A DNA stretch of 64,000 bases from UM-FILTER-40-17 sp032251335 (lineage in GTDB: Bacteria > Bacteroidota > Bacteroidia > Flavobacteriales > Flavobacteriaceae), in assembly GCA_032251335.1 (NCBI GenBank), contig JAVVDW010000002.1:62001-126000 (forward strand). Reading direction: 5' to 3'. Shown in pieces: positions 8,068 through 17,220 of this stretch; within the stretch, counting starts at the first letter, position 1, and every line of letters begins with the position of its first letter. A program made the translations under genes and the position numbers. The notes under the pieces were generated by a model. The model had not been told where the DNA came from and searched no databases. It worked only from the letters and a program-made list of their open reading frames with translations.

Positions 8068-9429
8068 TTAATTGGAAGTCACGCGTCCCGTACTTGGGTT
8101 TTTCGCTTCGGTTTGTCCGTCCGGAGATTTTGATTTTTCCAATTGTCTTTGAATTTTTTTAATGGCGGATTCTATAGATTTTTCAGGTTCTATGATATTG
8201 TAGGCGCCCCAAAAATCGGGGTCGGAAAAGCCCGAAGCTTCGTCACTCAAAATCATATTGGTTCTGATTTTTTCCCGATTGGAAAGTCTGTTGTCTGTAA
8301 GATTGGGTTCCCAGTCGGTGATGGCCATTTCACTGGTCAAAGTATAGCGTGAATTGAACAGACGGTTTTTCCAATCTACTTTAAATTCCAGCAATACATT
8401 GCTATACCCGTAGTACCATTTTCCGTTTTTTTCTCTATAATCCACTCGGTAGGCCACATCGGTAGGCCACACGCGTACATCGGTCGGTTTTTTTCTAACG
8501 AACATGGCGGATGCTAGATCCGGATCGGTAATATTTAGAGAGAAGATGGCACTCGTCAAGATTTTTTTCTCGGCATCTATATACAGTTTGCCTTTGTACA
8601 AAGGTTCTACGATTTCGGGTCTTTGTTTAAAATTGACCACATAGATGAGTTTGTTGTTAATTCGCGTAGCGTTTTCAAAATTAAATTCATAATCGGCCAT
8701 GGTCTCTTCCGTAAAAATATATTCGGGGTATTTCATGATATCGACAAACAAGGTGTTGAATGGGCCGCCTTGGAGTTTTAATGCCAAGGTGTCCAACTTC
8801 GTATAATCGGTACTTTTTCGAGATTTATACAACTCCATAGCATCTCTACGCGTGGATGAGTAGGGTGATTTATAAATATTGACAACGGCTTCGGAAAGCG
8901 AGACGTTGGTGCGTCTTCGCTTAATGGTTTCTCGATAAAATGCAGTCATTACAGTGGGATCGTTAAAATAGTTTTCCCCTTTTTTCCGAAGGGTTTCTCG
9001 GACAAGTGTTTCGGCATTTTTGGGTGCTACGATGTTAATTTCCGGCAGTTCTGTAACCAAAATATCAAGTGTGATTCGATTTCTATTTCCCTCAAATTGA
9101 TGCAACGGAAAAGTAGCTGTTTTGTAGCCGAGAAATGAAATGGTGAGATTTCCATTGGCTAAGTCGATGGGAACTTTGATAGAAAATTGTCCTTCGGTGT
9201 TTGTTACCGTACTGATGTTGGTGCCTTCTAAAGTAACCGTGGCAAAAACTAGCGGATTTCTGGTTTGGCTGTCCTCAACTTCACCGTTAAATTGCTTAAA
9301 GGCTAAATTTTCGGGTTTGTCTTGGAAAAAAACAGCACCTTGTACGGATAAAAATAGCGTCATAAACAGGCATGTGAATACAAAGTACAACGGCTGTTTT
9401 TTGTCTTTTTTTGTGAGGTTCGTTTCCAT
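8068..9429 (-). CDS. Carboxypeptidase-regulatory-like (CarboxypepD_reg) exported protein
   Basis: 453-aa protein with an N-terminal hydrophobic segment (about 15-35), then a CarboxypepD_reg-like beta domain (about 43-130) with the phrase NPLVFATVTLEGTNISTVTNTEGQF. The remainder is a long beta-rich region with FYRETIKRR and many Tyr/Phe residues, as in phylum-specific outer-membrane or periplasmic proteins of unknown function. The C-terminal 40 residues are charged and Ser-rich. Transcribed alone, convergent with mocA. The exact function is not recognised. Confidence 0.8.
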   Translation of the reverse strand: METNLTKKDKKQPLYFVFTCLFMTLFLSVQGAVFFQDKPENLAFKQFNGEVEDSQTRNPLVFATVTLEGTNISTVTNTEGQFSIKVPIDLANGNLTISFLGYKTATFPLHQFEGNRNRITLDILVTELPEINIVAPKNAETLVRETLRKKGENYFNDPTVMTAFYRETIKRRRTNVSLSEAVVNIYKSPYSSTRRDAMELYKSRKSTDYTKLDTLALKLQGGPFNTLFVDIMKYPEYIFTEETMADYEFNFENATRINNKLIYVVNFKQRPEIVEPLYKGKLYIDAEKKILTSAIFSLNITDPDLASAMFVRKKPTDVRVWPTDVAYRVDYREKNGKWYYGYSNVLLEFKVDWKNRLFNSRYTLTSEMAITDWEPNLTDNRLSNREKIRTNMILSDEASGFSDPDFWGAYNIIEPEKSIESAIKKIQRQLEKSKSPDGQTEAKNPSTGRVTSN

Positions 9430-9642
9430 AATTATAAAAATTTATGTTAGTTTTTTTTGTAAATCAGATTTTCAAGTCTAAATTAGTGATATTAAATGAT
9501 ATATAAATATAGTTTCTTTAAAATTTAACAATTGTTGTGTAAGTTGACCGTTGGTTTTAAACAAAGATAGGCCTGGGTTTAAAATTCGTTTTTAGAGATT
9601 TCTCGACTCGAATTAACTTTAATGATTTTTACAAAAAATAAA

Positions 9643-9666
9643 CCCCGACATCGAGCGATGTCGGGG
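9643..9666 (-). terminator. Rho-independent terminator of the DUF4382 gene
   Basis: Hairpin with arms CCCCGACATCG and CGATGTCGGGG. On the minus strand it is followed by TTTATTTTTTG, and it lies 26 bases past the stop of the gene that ends at 9692. A good intrinsic terminator. Confidence 0.85.
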
Positions 9667-9691
9667 TGAAAATTTTAAAATAGTTTGAGAA

Positions 9692-10546
9692 CTAAAGATT
9701 GGGCTCTAATTCAAAATTAACGGTTGACTTATTGCCGGCCACAATAGTTACATTTTCTACTTCTTTAGAAACAAAGCCTTCCAGTTCTGCTTCTACTTTA
9801 TAAGAACCGGCGGACAAACCCAAAACGGTGTAAGCCCCATTCAAATCCGTAAAGGTTGTTGTATTGAGCGTATCTGAAGCATAGACAGAAATTTCAACCT
9901 CTTCCAGAAAGGTAATAGGATCGCTAGATAATTCAGAAACAGTTCCGGACAGTGTTCCCGATGTTGAGATATTAGAAGCTTTGATGGTAGGTTTAAATAT
10001 AAATCCTGTGATTCCGGAAGGCATATTCAGATTTCCATTCAGTACAAACGAACTACTCACGTCAAAATCTAGGAGTAGGTCCGCAGTCAATCCACCCGCA
10101 ACGAGTATTGAGGGTTTCACAAATACTTTGATGCCTGTTTGAGATCCACTAGGAACTTTTACGGTGTGCATAGTGCCATCGGAGAGTTCGATGCTAGCTT
10201 CTGAGACAAAAAGTCTCACCAAGTCGTAAGAGCCTTCAGGAACTTCTGCATTGGCTAATGTTGCTGTAATACCGTTGGTGAGTTCCAACAAATTGAGTGT
10301 GGTCTCCGTCTCGGAAAGTGTTACAAACTCGGCAGATGTTTCAGCTTCACCGTCGTCACTTTTTTTACGGGCATCAATTTTGAAAATAGTGACATTGGCG
10401 GCTTTAACCATATCATGAGGGAATGGCGCATCCGTCATTTTGATGGAAAGCGTACCCGCACCGCTGCCATTACTCCCGTCAGAACAAGAAACAAGCGACA
10501 AAAGCACCACAGACATTGAAAATAAAAACAATTTTAAAGATTTCAT
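9692..10546 (-). CDS. DUF4382-type lipoprotein with carboxypeptidase-regulatory-like domain
   Basis: 284-aa lipoprotein. The signal peptide ends in LLSLVSC with Cys21 as lipidation site, followed by SDGSNG, an acidic stretch that in this phylum can favour surface exposure. Residues about 30-180 resemble DUF4382 (GTLSIKMTDAPFP, the feature that opens this family). Residues about 195-284 form a prealbumin-like domain with FTDLNGAYTVLGLSAGSYKVE. Function unknown; probably a cell-surface beta protein. Divergent from gcvT and followed by a strong terminator. Confidence 0.82.
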   Translation of the reverse strand: MKSLKLFLFSMSVVLLSLVSCSDGSNGSGAGTLSIKMTDAPFPHDMVKAANVTIFKIDARKKSDDGEAETSAEFVTLSETETTLNLLELTNGITATLANAEVPEGSYDLVRLFVSEASIELSDGTMHTVKVPSGSQTGIKVFVKPSILVAGGLTADLLLDFDVSSSFVLNGNLNMPSGITGFIFKPTIKASNISTSGTLSGTVSELSSDPITFLEEVEISVYASDTLNTTTFTDLNGAYTVLGLSAGSYKVEAELEGFVSKEVENVTIVAGNKSTVNFELEPNL

Positions 10547-10696
10547 AAGAGCATAAATTTAATTTAGTAAAGATTTTATTGTGTAAAAATTAACGAGCAT
10601 TCAAAGTTAAAACAAACCAACTCCATTTTACCCTACCTACAAGTATAATATAATGTCAAAAACAAACCCATTCCAAGCAAATCAATATCAAATCCT

Positions 10697-10727
10697 TTGC
10701 CTTTGCTAGTTCTTTTAAATACCTTTG
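10697..10727 (+). promoter_or_regulatory. Bacteroidota-type promoter for gcvT
   Basis: TTG at 10697-10699 and TACCTTTG at 10720-10727, separated by 20 bases. This matches the TTG / TAnnTTTG promoter pattern of the phylum. The predicted start of transcription is about 10734, leaving a leader of only about ten bases before the gcvT ATG at 10745. Confidence 0.6.
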
Positions 10728-10744
10728 CAATAAACAAACAATCC

Positions 10745-11833
10745 ATGAAGCAAACAGCGCTTTCCCAAGTTCATATAGATTTAGGTGCCAAGATGGTGCC
10801 TTTTGCAGGTTTTAACATGCCCGTTCAGTACGAGGGCGTCATTGCAGAACACCATACAGTTCGCGATGGTGTAGGTGTTTTTGACGTTAGCCATATGGGC
10901 GAATTTTTGATAGAAGGCCCCAAGGCCTTGTCGCTGATTCAAAAAGTAACTTCAAACGACGCAGCAACCCTAACTATAGGTCGCGCACAATATTCTTGTA
11001 TGCCCAATGAAAGCGGTGGTATTGTAGATGATTTGATTGTCTATCGCGTGAAAGAAGAAACTTATTTGTTGGTAGTAAACGCTTCCAACATAGAGAAGGA
11101 TTGGAATTGGATTTCCAAATACAACGAAGCCATAGGCGCAGATATGCGGGATATTTCAGACGATTATTCCCTTTTAGCCATTCAAGGTCCCAAAGCCATC
11201 GCATCGATGCAAGCACTCACCTCGGTTGATCTGTCAGCCATTAGATATTATCATTTTGAAGTTGGAGATTTTGCGGGTGCGGCACACGTGATTATTTCCG
11301 CTACAGGATACACGGGTAGTGGCGGTTTCGAAATTTACTGCAAGAACAGCGAAGTTAAACAAATATGGCAGCAAGTTTTTGAAGCCGGAAAAGACTATGG
11401 TATCAAACCCATCGGATTGGCCGCGCGCGATACCCTTAGGCTCGAAATGGGATTTTGCCTTTACGGCAACGACATAGACGAAACCACTTCGCCCATAGAA
11501 GCAGGTTTGGGTTGGATTACCAAATTTACCAAAGACTTTGTCAATGCAGAAAACCTCAGGGCAGAAAAAGCAGTCGGGCCGAAGCGAAAATTAATTGGTT
11601 TTGAACTTTTGGAAAAAGGCATTCCCAGACATGGTTATGAAATTACCAACGCCGATGGCCATGCCATAGGTGTAGTCACCAGCGGCACATTGTCGCCTTG
11701 CCTCAACAAAGGCATTGGCTTGGGTTATGTACCTGCCCAACTGGCCATAGAAGATACCGTCATTTACGTTCAAATTCGTAAAAACCTTTTGCCGGCTCGA
11801 ATCGTTAAGTTGCCCTTTTATAAAAAACCATAA
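10745..11833 (+). CDS. gcvT: Glycine cleavage system aminomethyltransferase (T protein)
   Basis: 362-aa T protein of the glycine cleavage complex, which transfers the methylene group to tetrahydrofolate. It shows MVPFAGFNMPVQY, VFDVSHMGEF, LLAIQGPKA, GYTGSGGFEIY and LAARDTLRLEMGFCLYG. The frame is open to 10697, but the ATG at 10745 gives the normal N terminus and follows a good promoter. The other gcv genes are not in this window. The phhB-like gene follows 12 bases later. Confidence 0.95.
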   Translation: MKQTALSQVHIDLGAKMVPFAGFNMPVQYEGVIAEHHTVRDGVGVFDVSHMGEFLIEGPKALSLIQKVTSNDAATLTIGRAQYSCMPNESGGIVDDLIVYRVKEETYLLVVNASNIEKDWNWISKYNEAIGADMRDISDDYSLLAIQGPKAIASMQALTSVDLSAIRYYHFEVGDFAGAAHVIISATGYTGSGGFEIYCKNSEVKQIWQQVFEAGKDYGIKPIGLAARDTLRLEMGFCLYGNDIDETTSPIEAGLGWITKFTKDFVNAENLRAEKAVGPKRKLIGFELLEKGIPRHGYEITNADGHAIGVVTSGTLSPCLNKGIGLGYVPAQLAIEDTVIYVQIRKNLLPARIVKLPFYKKP

Positions 11834-11845
11834 TTTTTTTTCACA

Positions 11846-12136
11846 ATGGACAAATTATCACAAGATGAAGTTGTGGCAAAATTGAGCAAGCTGCAAGGTT
11901 GGCGGCTTAAAAAAGATGCCATTGAAAAAACCTTCACTTTCGCCGATTTTAAAACGGCCTTCTCGGCCATGACCCGAATCGCTTTTGAAGCGGAAACGAT
12001 CAACCACCACCCGGAGTGGTTTAATGTGTACAACAAACTTACCATCACACTCTCTACGCACGATGCGAATGGTATTACAGTTAAGGATTTTGATTTGGCA
12101 GGACGCATAGAAAAAGCAGTTTCATGTTTTGTCTAG
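11846..12136 (+). CDS. phhB: 4a-hydroxytetrahydrobiopterin dehydratase (pterin-4a-carbinolamine dehydratase)
   Basis: 96-aa PCD. The family signature is visible as EAETINHHPEWFNVYN with the paired His residues, followed by LSTHDANGITVKDFDLA. It recycles the pterin cofactor oxidised by aromatic amino acid hydroxylase, and such a hydroxylase is encoded at 46390-48147 in this window. It probably shares the gcvT transcript. The yebC promoter overlaps its last codons. Confidence 0.93.
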   Translation: MDKLSQDEVVAKLSKLQGWRLKKDAIEKTFTFADFKTAFSAMTRIAFEAETINHHPEWFNVYNKLTITLSTHDANGITVKDFDLAGRIEKAVSCFV

Positions 12137-12157
12137 TCTGATGAATTTTTAATTTTG
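12129..12157 (+). promoter_or_regulatory. Bacteroidota-type promoter for yebC
   Basis: TTG at 12129-12131 and TAATTTTG at 12150-12157 with an 18-base spacer, ending about 20 bases before the yebC start codon. The upstream box lies inside the end of phhB. Confidence 0.55.
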
Positions 12158-12177
12158 CGACGCTAAAAATCGATATT

Positions 12178-12897
12178 ATGGGAAGAGCTTTTGAATTTAG
12201 AAAAGCGAGAAAAATGAAGCGTTGGTCTGCCATGTCCAAAGCATTTACACGTATTGGCAAAGACATTGTTATGGCGGTTAAGGAAGGCGGTCCCAACCCC
12301 GAATCCAATGCACGTCTCAGGGCAGTCATTCAAAATGCGAAGTCCGTCAACATGCCCAAGGATAATGTGGAACGCGCCATCAAAAAAGCTTCTGATAAAA
12401 ACCAAGCAGATTACAAAGAGATTTTATACGAAGGATATGCACCACATGGAATTGCAATCTTGGTAGAAACGGCTACAGACAACAACAACCGCACCGTGGC
12501 GAACATCCGTAGCTATTTCAATAAATACAATGGCAGCCTCGGCACTTCCGGCTCCGTTGAATTTATGTTTGACCACACCTGCAACTTCCGTATACCAAAT
12601 GAAGGCATAGACCACGAAGCACTTGAGCTCGATTTAATTGATTTTGGTGTCGAAGAAGTTTTTATAGACGAAGACGGTATTTTGATTTACGCACCTTTCG
12701 AAGCCTTTGGTGCTATCCAAAAAGAATTGGAAAACAGGCATATTGAAATCCTTTCATCCGGATTTGAGCGCATCCCCCAAGTCACAAAAAAATTGACAGC
12801 TGCCGAGCAGGAAGACGTGGAAAAACTTTTGGAAAAAATAGAAGAAGACGAGGATGTACAGAATGTCTATCACACCATGGAAGAGTCCGAAGGGTAG
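12178..12897 (+). CDS. yebC: YebC/PmpR family translation/transcription regulator
   Basis: 239-aa YebC family protein starting MGRAFEFRKARKMKRW, with GGPNPESNARLRAVIQNAK and NMPKDNVERAIKKA in the first domain and a mixed alpha/beta remainder ending in an acidic tail. Members act as DNA-binding regulators or, as reported for YebC2-type proteins, relieve ribosome stalling at proline stretches. Which role applies here cannot be told. It is convergent with comM, four bases apart. Confidence 0.93.
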   Translation: MGRAFEFRKARKMKRWSAMSKAFTRIGKDIVMAVKEGGPNPESNARLRAVIQNAKSVNMPKDNVERAIKKASDKNQADYKEILYEGYAPHGIAILVETATDNNNRTVANIRSYFNKYNGSLGTSGSVEFMFDHTCNFRIPNEGIDHEALELDLIDFGVEEVFIDEDGILIYAPFEAFGAIQKELENRHIEILSSGFERIPQVTKKLTAAEQEDVEKLLEKIEEDEDVQNVYHTMEESEG

Positions 12898-12900
12898 CTT

Positions 12901-14439
12901 TTAGCCCAACCAACCGTCTCTGTCCAGACTTCTGTATTGGATAGCCTCGGCAATGTGTGTACTACAGATGCTGTCTGCGCCTTCCAAATCGGCTATGGTT
13001 CTCGAAACTTTGAGGATTCGGTCATAGGCTCTTGCTGATAAATTGAGCCGTTCCATGGCAGTTTTCAACAAGTGTTTAGAGGTTTCGTCCAAAACACAAA
13101 ATTTACGAATGTGTTTGGTATTCATTTGCGCGTTGTAGTGCAGGTTGTCTAAATCTTTAAACCGTTCAGTTTGTCTCACACGCGCAGCCATAACTCTGTT
13201 TCGGATTTCCAGACTGCTTTCACCTTTTCTGTCTTCGGATAGTTTTTCAAAAGGCACCGGCGTCACTTCAATATGGATATCAATTCGATCTAAAAGGGGA
13301 CCGGAAATTTTACCCAGATAGCGCTGCATTTCAGCGGGTGAGGAGGTTACAGGAGCATTTGGGTCATTAAAATAACCACTTGGCGAAGGATTCATGCTGG
13401 CTACCAACATAAAACTACTCGGGTAGGTTACCGTAAATTTGGCTCGCGAAATGGTTACTTCCCGATCTTCCAAAGGTTGCCGCATGACTTCCAAAACGGT
13501 GCGCTTAAATTCGGGTAGTTCGTCCAAAAACAATACACCGTTGTGCGCCAACGAAATTTCGCCGGGTTGCGGATACGTGCCGCCACCTACCAAAGCCACA
13601 TCCGAAATGGTGTGATGCGGGCTTCGAAAGGGTCTTTGCGTGAGGATACCGGTTTCTTTGACTTTGCCGGCTACGGAATGTATTTTGGTAGTTTCCAGGG
13701 CTTCGTCAATAGTCATGGGTGGCAAAATACTGGGCAATCTCTTGGCCAGCATGGTTTTTCCTGCACCCGGAGGGCCAATCAATATGATGTTGTGACCACC
13801 GGCTGCGGCGATTTCCATACATCTTTTGATGGATTCCTGTCCGCGTACTTCCGAAAAATCGAACTCCGGATAATCGAGGTTTTTGTAAAAAGCTTCTTTG
13901 ATGTCAATTACTGTGGGTTGAAGGCTTGAATTGCCTTCAAAAAAATCAATGACTTGTTTGATGTTTTCAACGCCGTACACATCAAGACCGCTCACTATGG
14001 CCGCTTCATCTTTGTTTTGAACGGGCAGAAAAAAACCTTTAAAGCCTTCTTCTTTGGCCTTGATAGCGATAGGCAAAGCCCCCTTGATGGGTTGCAAACT
14101 TCCATCCAGCGAAAGTTCTCCCATAATCAGGTAATCTTCCAGTTGGTTTTGTAAATCGATTTGGTTTGAAGCCGCCAAGATGCCCATGGCCAAAGTCAAA
14201 TCGTAGGCAGAACCTTCTTTGCGCAAATCGGCAGGCGCCATATTGATGGTGATTTTCTTACCCGGAATGGCATAGCCGTTGTTTTTGAGCGAGGCAGCTA
14301 TTCTGTAATTACTCTCTTTGATGGCATTGTCGGGCAAACCAACCAAGTGGTAGCCGATGCCCTTATCTATGTTGACTTCTACGGTGATGGTAGTTGCTTC
14401 TACGCCAAAAACAGCACTTCCAAATACTTTGATGAGCAT
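12901..14439 (-). CDS. comM: YifB/ComM family Mg-chelatase-like AAA+ ATPase
   Basis: 512-aa AAA+ protein with an N-terminal Lon-protease-like fold domain (1-180), Walker A GPPGAGKT at 222-229, the LFLDELPEF Walker B region and a C-terminal Mg_chelatase_C domain with LSARAYDRILKVSRTIADL. ComM is a hexameric helicase promoting branch migration during natural transformation. Full length, no defects seen. Transcribed alone. Confidence 0.93.
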   Translation of the reverse strand: MLIKVFGSAVFGVEATTITVEVNIDKGIGYHLVGLPDNAIKESNYRIAASLKNNGYAIPGKKITINMAPADLRKEGSAYDLTLAMGILAASNQIDLQNQLEDYLIMGELSLDGSLQPIKGALPIAIKAKEEGFKGFFLPVQNKDEAAIVSGLDVYGVENIKQVIDFFEGNSSLQPTVIDIKEAFYKNLDYPEFDFSEVRGQESIKRCMEIAAAGGHNIILIGPPGAGKTMLAKRLPSILPPMTIDEALETTKIHSVAGKVKETGILTQRPFRSPHHTISDVALVGGGTYPQPGEISLAHNGVLFLDELPEFKRTVLEVMRQPLEDREVTISRAKFTVTYPSSFMLVASMNPSPSGYFNDPNAPVTSSPAEMQRYLGKISGPLLDRIDIHIEVTPVPFEKLSEDRKGESSLEIRNRVMAARVRQTERFKDLDNLHYNAQMNTKHIRKFCVLDETSKHLLKTAMERLNLSARAYDRILKVSRTIADLEGADSICSTHIAEAIQYRSLDRDGWLG

Positions 14440-14509
14440 AAGCGATACTTTACGCTAAAATAGTAAAAAATGTTTCGTTATTTTAATGTGCCTTTGGCAT
14501 ATCCGAAGT

Positions 14510-14935
14510 TTAAGAAAAATGTAGCTTTAGGTCTTGTAGAATTGCGTGATAAATGGGGTTGCAAAAAGCGGCCACATCGCCTTCTTTGGCAGATTCCCAA
14601 TGGGAAGTCCACAGCACAAAAGATGTGTTATTGTCCGATACAGGAAAAACAGTCACCTTGCCCACGTATCCATCTACATTATCTTTTGAAACCACAGCCG
14701 GACCGTCGTCTATGCTATAGGTAAAGGTCATATTTGAGGCATCGATAGAAAGCAGGGTTTCATGGAAGGCATCGTTCAGAACTCTTTTGGCACCTATTTC
14801 GTGCCCTTGTCTGTCTCCGATAGCCTCTACTTTTTGGACGACATTTTTGCTCCAAGATAAGTCGTGAAAGTTCTTTAAAACAGCCCATACTTTTTCGGCT
14901 GGTACATTGATAACGGTCGAATTATAACATCCCAT
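14510..14935 (-). CDS. SRPBCC family (START/Bet v1-like) protein
   Basis: 141-aa small protein with the polyketide cyclase/dehydrase layout: STVINVPAEKVWAVLKNFHDLSWS at the start, a run of beta strands and a long C-terminal helix (residues about 118-140). It probably binds a small hydrophobic ligand. No signal peptide, so cytosolic. Standing alone on the minus strand; no specific function can be inferred. Confidence 0.85.
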   Translation of the reverse strand: MGCYNSTVINVPAEKVWAVLKNFHDLSWSKNVVQKVEAIGDRQGHEIGAKRVLNDAFHETLLSIDASNMTFTYSIDDGPAVVSKDNVDGYVGKVTVFPVSDNNTSFVLWTSHWESAKEGDVAAFCNPIYHAILQDLKLHFS

Positions 14936-15361
14936 AGTTTTAAAATTAAAGGTTTATGAATTATAAGATTATCTAAAGTAAATAAAATAATGATAGCAAC
15001 GATATGAAGCACTAATATTATTTACATCTTACCATGGGGGTATAAATCTCATTTTCAAATAAGGGTTTCGAGAATCTCCCGCGCCTAATCATTCAAAAGA
15101 CGCTTAATCTGTCTTGCTGTACACCTAAATCTGTGATGCTAAATTTATTTCAGTACATCTTCACGCAGAGACAAGACCCTGAAATACGTTCAGGGTGACC
15201 GTGAGATGTGGTGTGTGCTTTTGAAAGTTCATTTCTTGATTTTCAAAATTTATACTCGTAGGTCAATTTCAACCACTTTGTCGTTTAATCTTTGATTTTG
15301 TCTCCTAGGGCCAATACCTAACATGCGTTTATCAAATAACAATAGAGACGCTATTGACTTT
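14936..15361. other. Intergenic region between SRPBCC gene and leuB
   Basis: 426 bases without a convincing gene. The left part is AT-rich and would hold the promoter of the SRPBCC gene. The middle holds degenerate intergenic repeat sequence, including a small palindrome. A short reading frame near the leuB end has no recognisable family and no start signal. Confidence 0.5.
15176..15196. repeat. Short palindromic intergenic repeat
   Basis: ACCCTGAA, five loop bases and TTCAGGGT form an 8-bp perfect inverted repeat, embedded in sequence that looks like remnants of a dispersed intergenic element of Bacteroidota genomes. Only one copy was seen in this window. Confidence 0.5.
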
Positions 15362-16477
15362 CTAGATAATCGTCGATTGCCCCAAATGGATGTTTTCATT
15401 TGATTTTTTGCAGATAATATTGCCCCGAATGTAGTTGACAATATATTCGCCCACTTCTACGGTAGTTTTGGGGTTCTCTTTATTGATATCGGGGGTAGAT
15501 ACACCGTCTTCTATAGATTTTTCTACAGCTTGCTTTATACTGTCTGCTTCTTCTTGAAGGCCAAAATGTTCCAGCAGCATGGCCGTCGACAGGATGGCCG
15601 CCAAAGGATTGGCAATGTTTTTGCCTGTAGCCTGCGGATAAGATCCGTGTATGGGTTCAAACAAGGCAGATGTATCTCCAATAGATGCAGATGCTAACAA
15701 ACCGATGGAACCCGCAATGACACTGGCTTCATCCGAAAGGATATCACCAAACATGTTTTCGGTGACCATCACATCAAACTGTTTCGGATTGAGAATGATT
15801 TGCATGGCAGCATTGTCCACAAACAGGAAATCGAGTGTTACTTCCGGGTATTCTTTGGCGATTTCTTTGGCTACACTGCGCCACAATCTGGAAGTTTCCA
15901 AAACGTTGGCTTTGTCAACGAGTGTGAGTTTCTTGTTGCGTTGCATGGCAGCTTTAAAAGCCGGATGTAAAATGCGCGCTATTTCATAGGTGGCGTATTC
16001 GCACAAATCTGAAGCGGACTTACCGTCTTCACTTTTTTTCTTTTCACCAAAATAAATTCCTCCGGTGAGTTCACGATAGATGACGAAGTCAACGCCTTCT
16101 ATGACGGCTTCTTTTAAGTTTGAATGATGCAACAATGGTTTGAAAGCCTGCACGGGTCTTACATTTGCATATAGCCCCAAAATTTTGCGAAGTTTCAACA
16201 AACCTTGCTCCGGCCGAACCTTAGCCGAGGGATCATTGTCATATTTCGGATCGCCTATGGCACCAAAAAGCACCGCATCTGCCTTTTGAACTACTTTGAT
16301 GGTGTCTTCAGGTAGCGGATCGCCACTGTCGTCAATTGCAGCGGCGCCGACTAAGGCCGGATAATACTTAAACTCATGTTGGTACTCTTTTGCTATGGCA
16401 TTCAAAACATTTTGGGCTTGTTTGGTTACTTCCGGCCCTATGCCATCACCTGCCAAAACGGCTATATCTAGTTTCAT
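15362..16477 (-). CDS. leuB: 3-isopropylmalate dehydrogenase
   Basis: 371-aa LeuB, oxidising 3-isopropylmalate in leucine synthesis. It has LAGDGIGPEVT near the start, YANVRPVQAF, RELTGGIYFG and the signature around MFGDILSDEASVIAGSIG. The frame extends upstream to 16501 through repeat DNA, but ATGAAACTAG at 16477 is the natural start and sits directly after the dispersed repeat. Last gene of leuA-leuC-leuD-leuB. Confidence 0.95.
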   Translation of the reverse strand: MKLDIAVLAGDGIGPEVTKQAQNVLNAIAKEYQHEFKYYPALVGAAAIDDSGDPLPEDTIKVVQKADAVLFGAIGDPKYDNDPSAKVRPEQGLLKLRKILGLYANVRPVQAFKPLLHHSNLKEAVIEGVDFVIYRELTGGIYFGEKKKSEDGKSASDLCEYATYEIARILHPAFKAAMQRNKKLTLVDKANVLETSRLWRSVAKEIAKEYPEVTLDFLFVDNAAMQIILNPKQFDVMVTENMFGDILSDEASVIAGSIGLLASASIGDTSALFEPIHGSYPQATGKNIANPLAAILSTAMLLEHFGLQEEADSIKQAVEKSIEDGVSTPDINKENPKTTVEVGEYIVNYIRGNIICKKSNENIHLGQSTII

Positions 16478-16592
16478 CTGTTTATATTTATTGTTTTTCA
16501 AAGGTCATGCTTCGACTGCGCTCAGCACAGGCACGGAACGCCCTAGGATAATCATATTCCTGTGTGTTAATATTTTTACATGGGCGTTTCAT
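16478..16592 (-). repeat. Start-codon-associated dispersed repeat before leuB
   Basis: 115-bp copy in the same orientation as leuB, ending exactly at its ATGAAA. It starts ATGAAACGCCC and contains GGGCGTTCC as the pairing arm. It has an additional segment including GTGCTGAGCGCAGTCGAAGC, a phrase known from many unrelated bacterial intergenic repeats. From that segment to the start codon it is identical over 61 bases to the copy before the DJ-1-like gene. Confidence 0.85.
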
Positions 16593-16619
16593 GTGTCTTT
16601 ATTTATTGATTTGCTTCGC

Positions 16620-17219
16620 TCAATACTTTTGTACTTCCGGTCTGGATGCTTCGAAGGCGATGATTTTATCTTTCAAATTTACCAAGTAATCAATATCGTC
16701 ATATCCTTTTAACAAACATTCTTTTTTGAAGTAATCAATCTCAAATTCCGTCTGCTGATTTCCATAAGAAACTGTTTGGTGTTCTAAATCAACAGTTACC
16801 AAAGTATCCGGATACGATTTGATGGTCTGCAACATAGGCTTCAGAAAGACCTCACTCACTTGTATGGGCAACAAACCGTTGTTAAGGGCGTTTCCTCTGA
16901 AAATATCGGCAAAAAAGCTGGAAATCACTACGCGAAATCCGTAGTCAAACAGGGCCCATGCGGCGTGTTCACGACTGGATCCGCAACCGAAATTTTCGCC
17001 GGCAATTAAGATTTTACCGCTGTATTCGGGTTTGTTTAGCACAAAATCTTTGTTGGTTTCCAATCCGCCGTTTTTGTACCGCCAATCCCGGAAGAGGTTT
17101 TCGCCAAATCCTTTTCTGTCTGTTGCTTTGAGGAATCGCGCGGGGATAATTTGATCGGTATCTATGTTTTGAATCGGCAGCGGTACGGCTTTTGATTGCA
17201 GGGTTACAAACTTTTCCAT
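16620..17219 (-). CDS. leuD: 3-isopropylmalate dehydratase small subunit
   Basis: 199-aa LeuD swivelling-domain subunit, with PLPIQNIDTDQIIPARFLK, GENFGCGSSREHA and GLLPIQVS. It joins LeuC to isomerise 2- to 3-isopropylmalate. Its start lies one base from the leuC stop, so the subunits are translationally linked. The dispersed repeat separates it from leuB, which may set a different level for the last gene. Confidence 0.95.
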   Translation of the reverse strand: MEKFVTLQSKAVPLPIQNIDTDQIIPARFLKATDRKGFGENLFRDWRYKNGGLETNKDFVLNKPEYSGKILIAGENFGCGSSREHAAWALFDYGFRVVISSFFADIFRGNALNNGLLPIQVSEVFLKPMLQTIKSYPDTLVTVDLEHQTVSYGNQQTEFEIDYFKKECLLKGYDDIDYLVNLKDKIIAFEASRPEVQKY

Positions 17220-17220
17220 A

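Noticed and set aside
15250..15441. 63-aa minus-strand frame overlapping the leuB end.
   Set aside because: It shares leuB's 3' end in another frame; the part outside leuB resembles nothing I know and may be decayed sequence.
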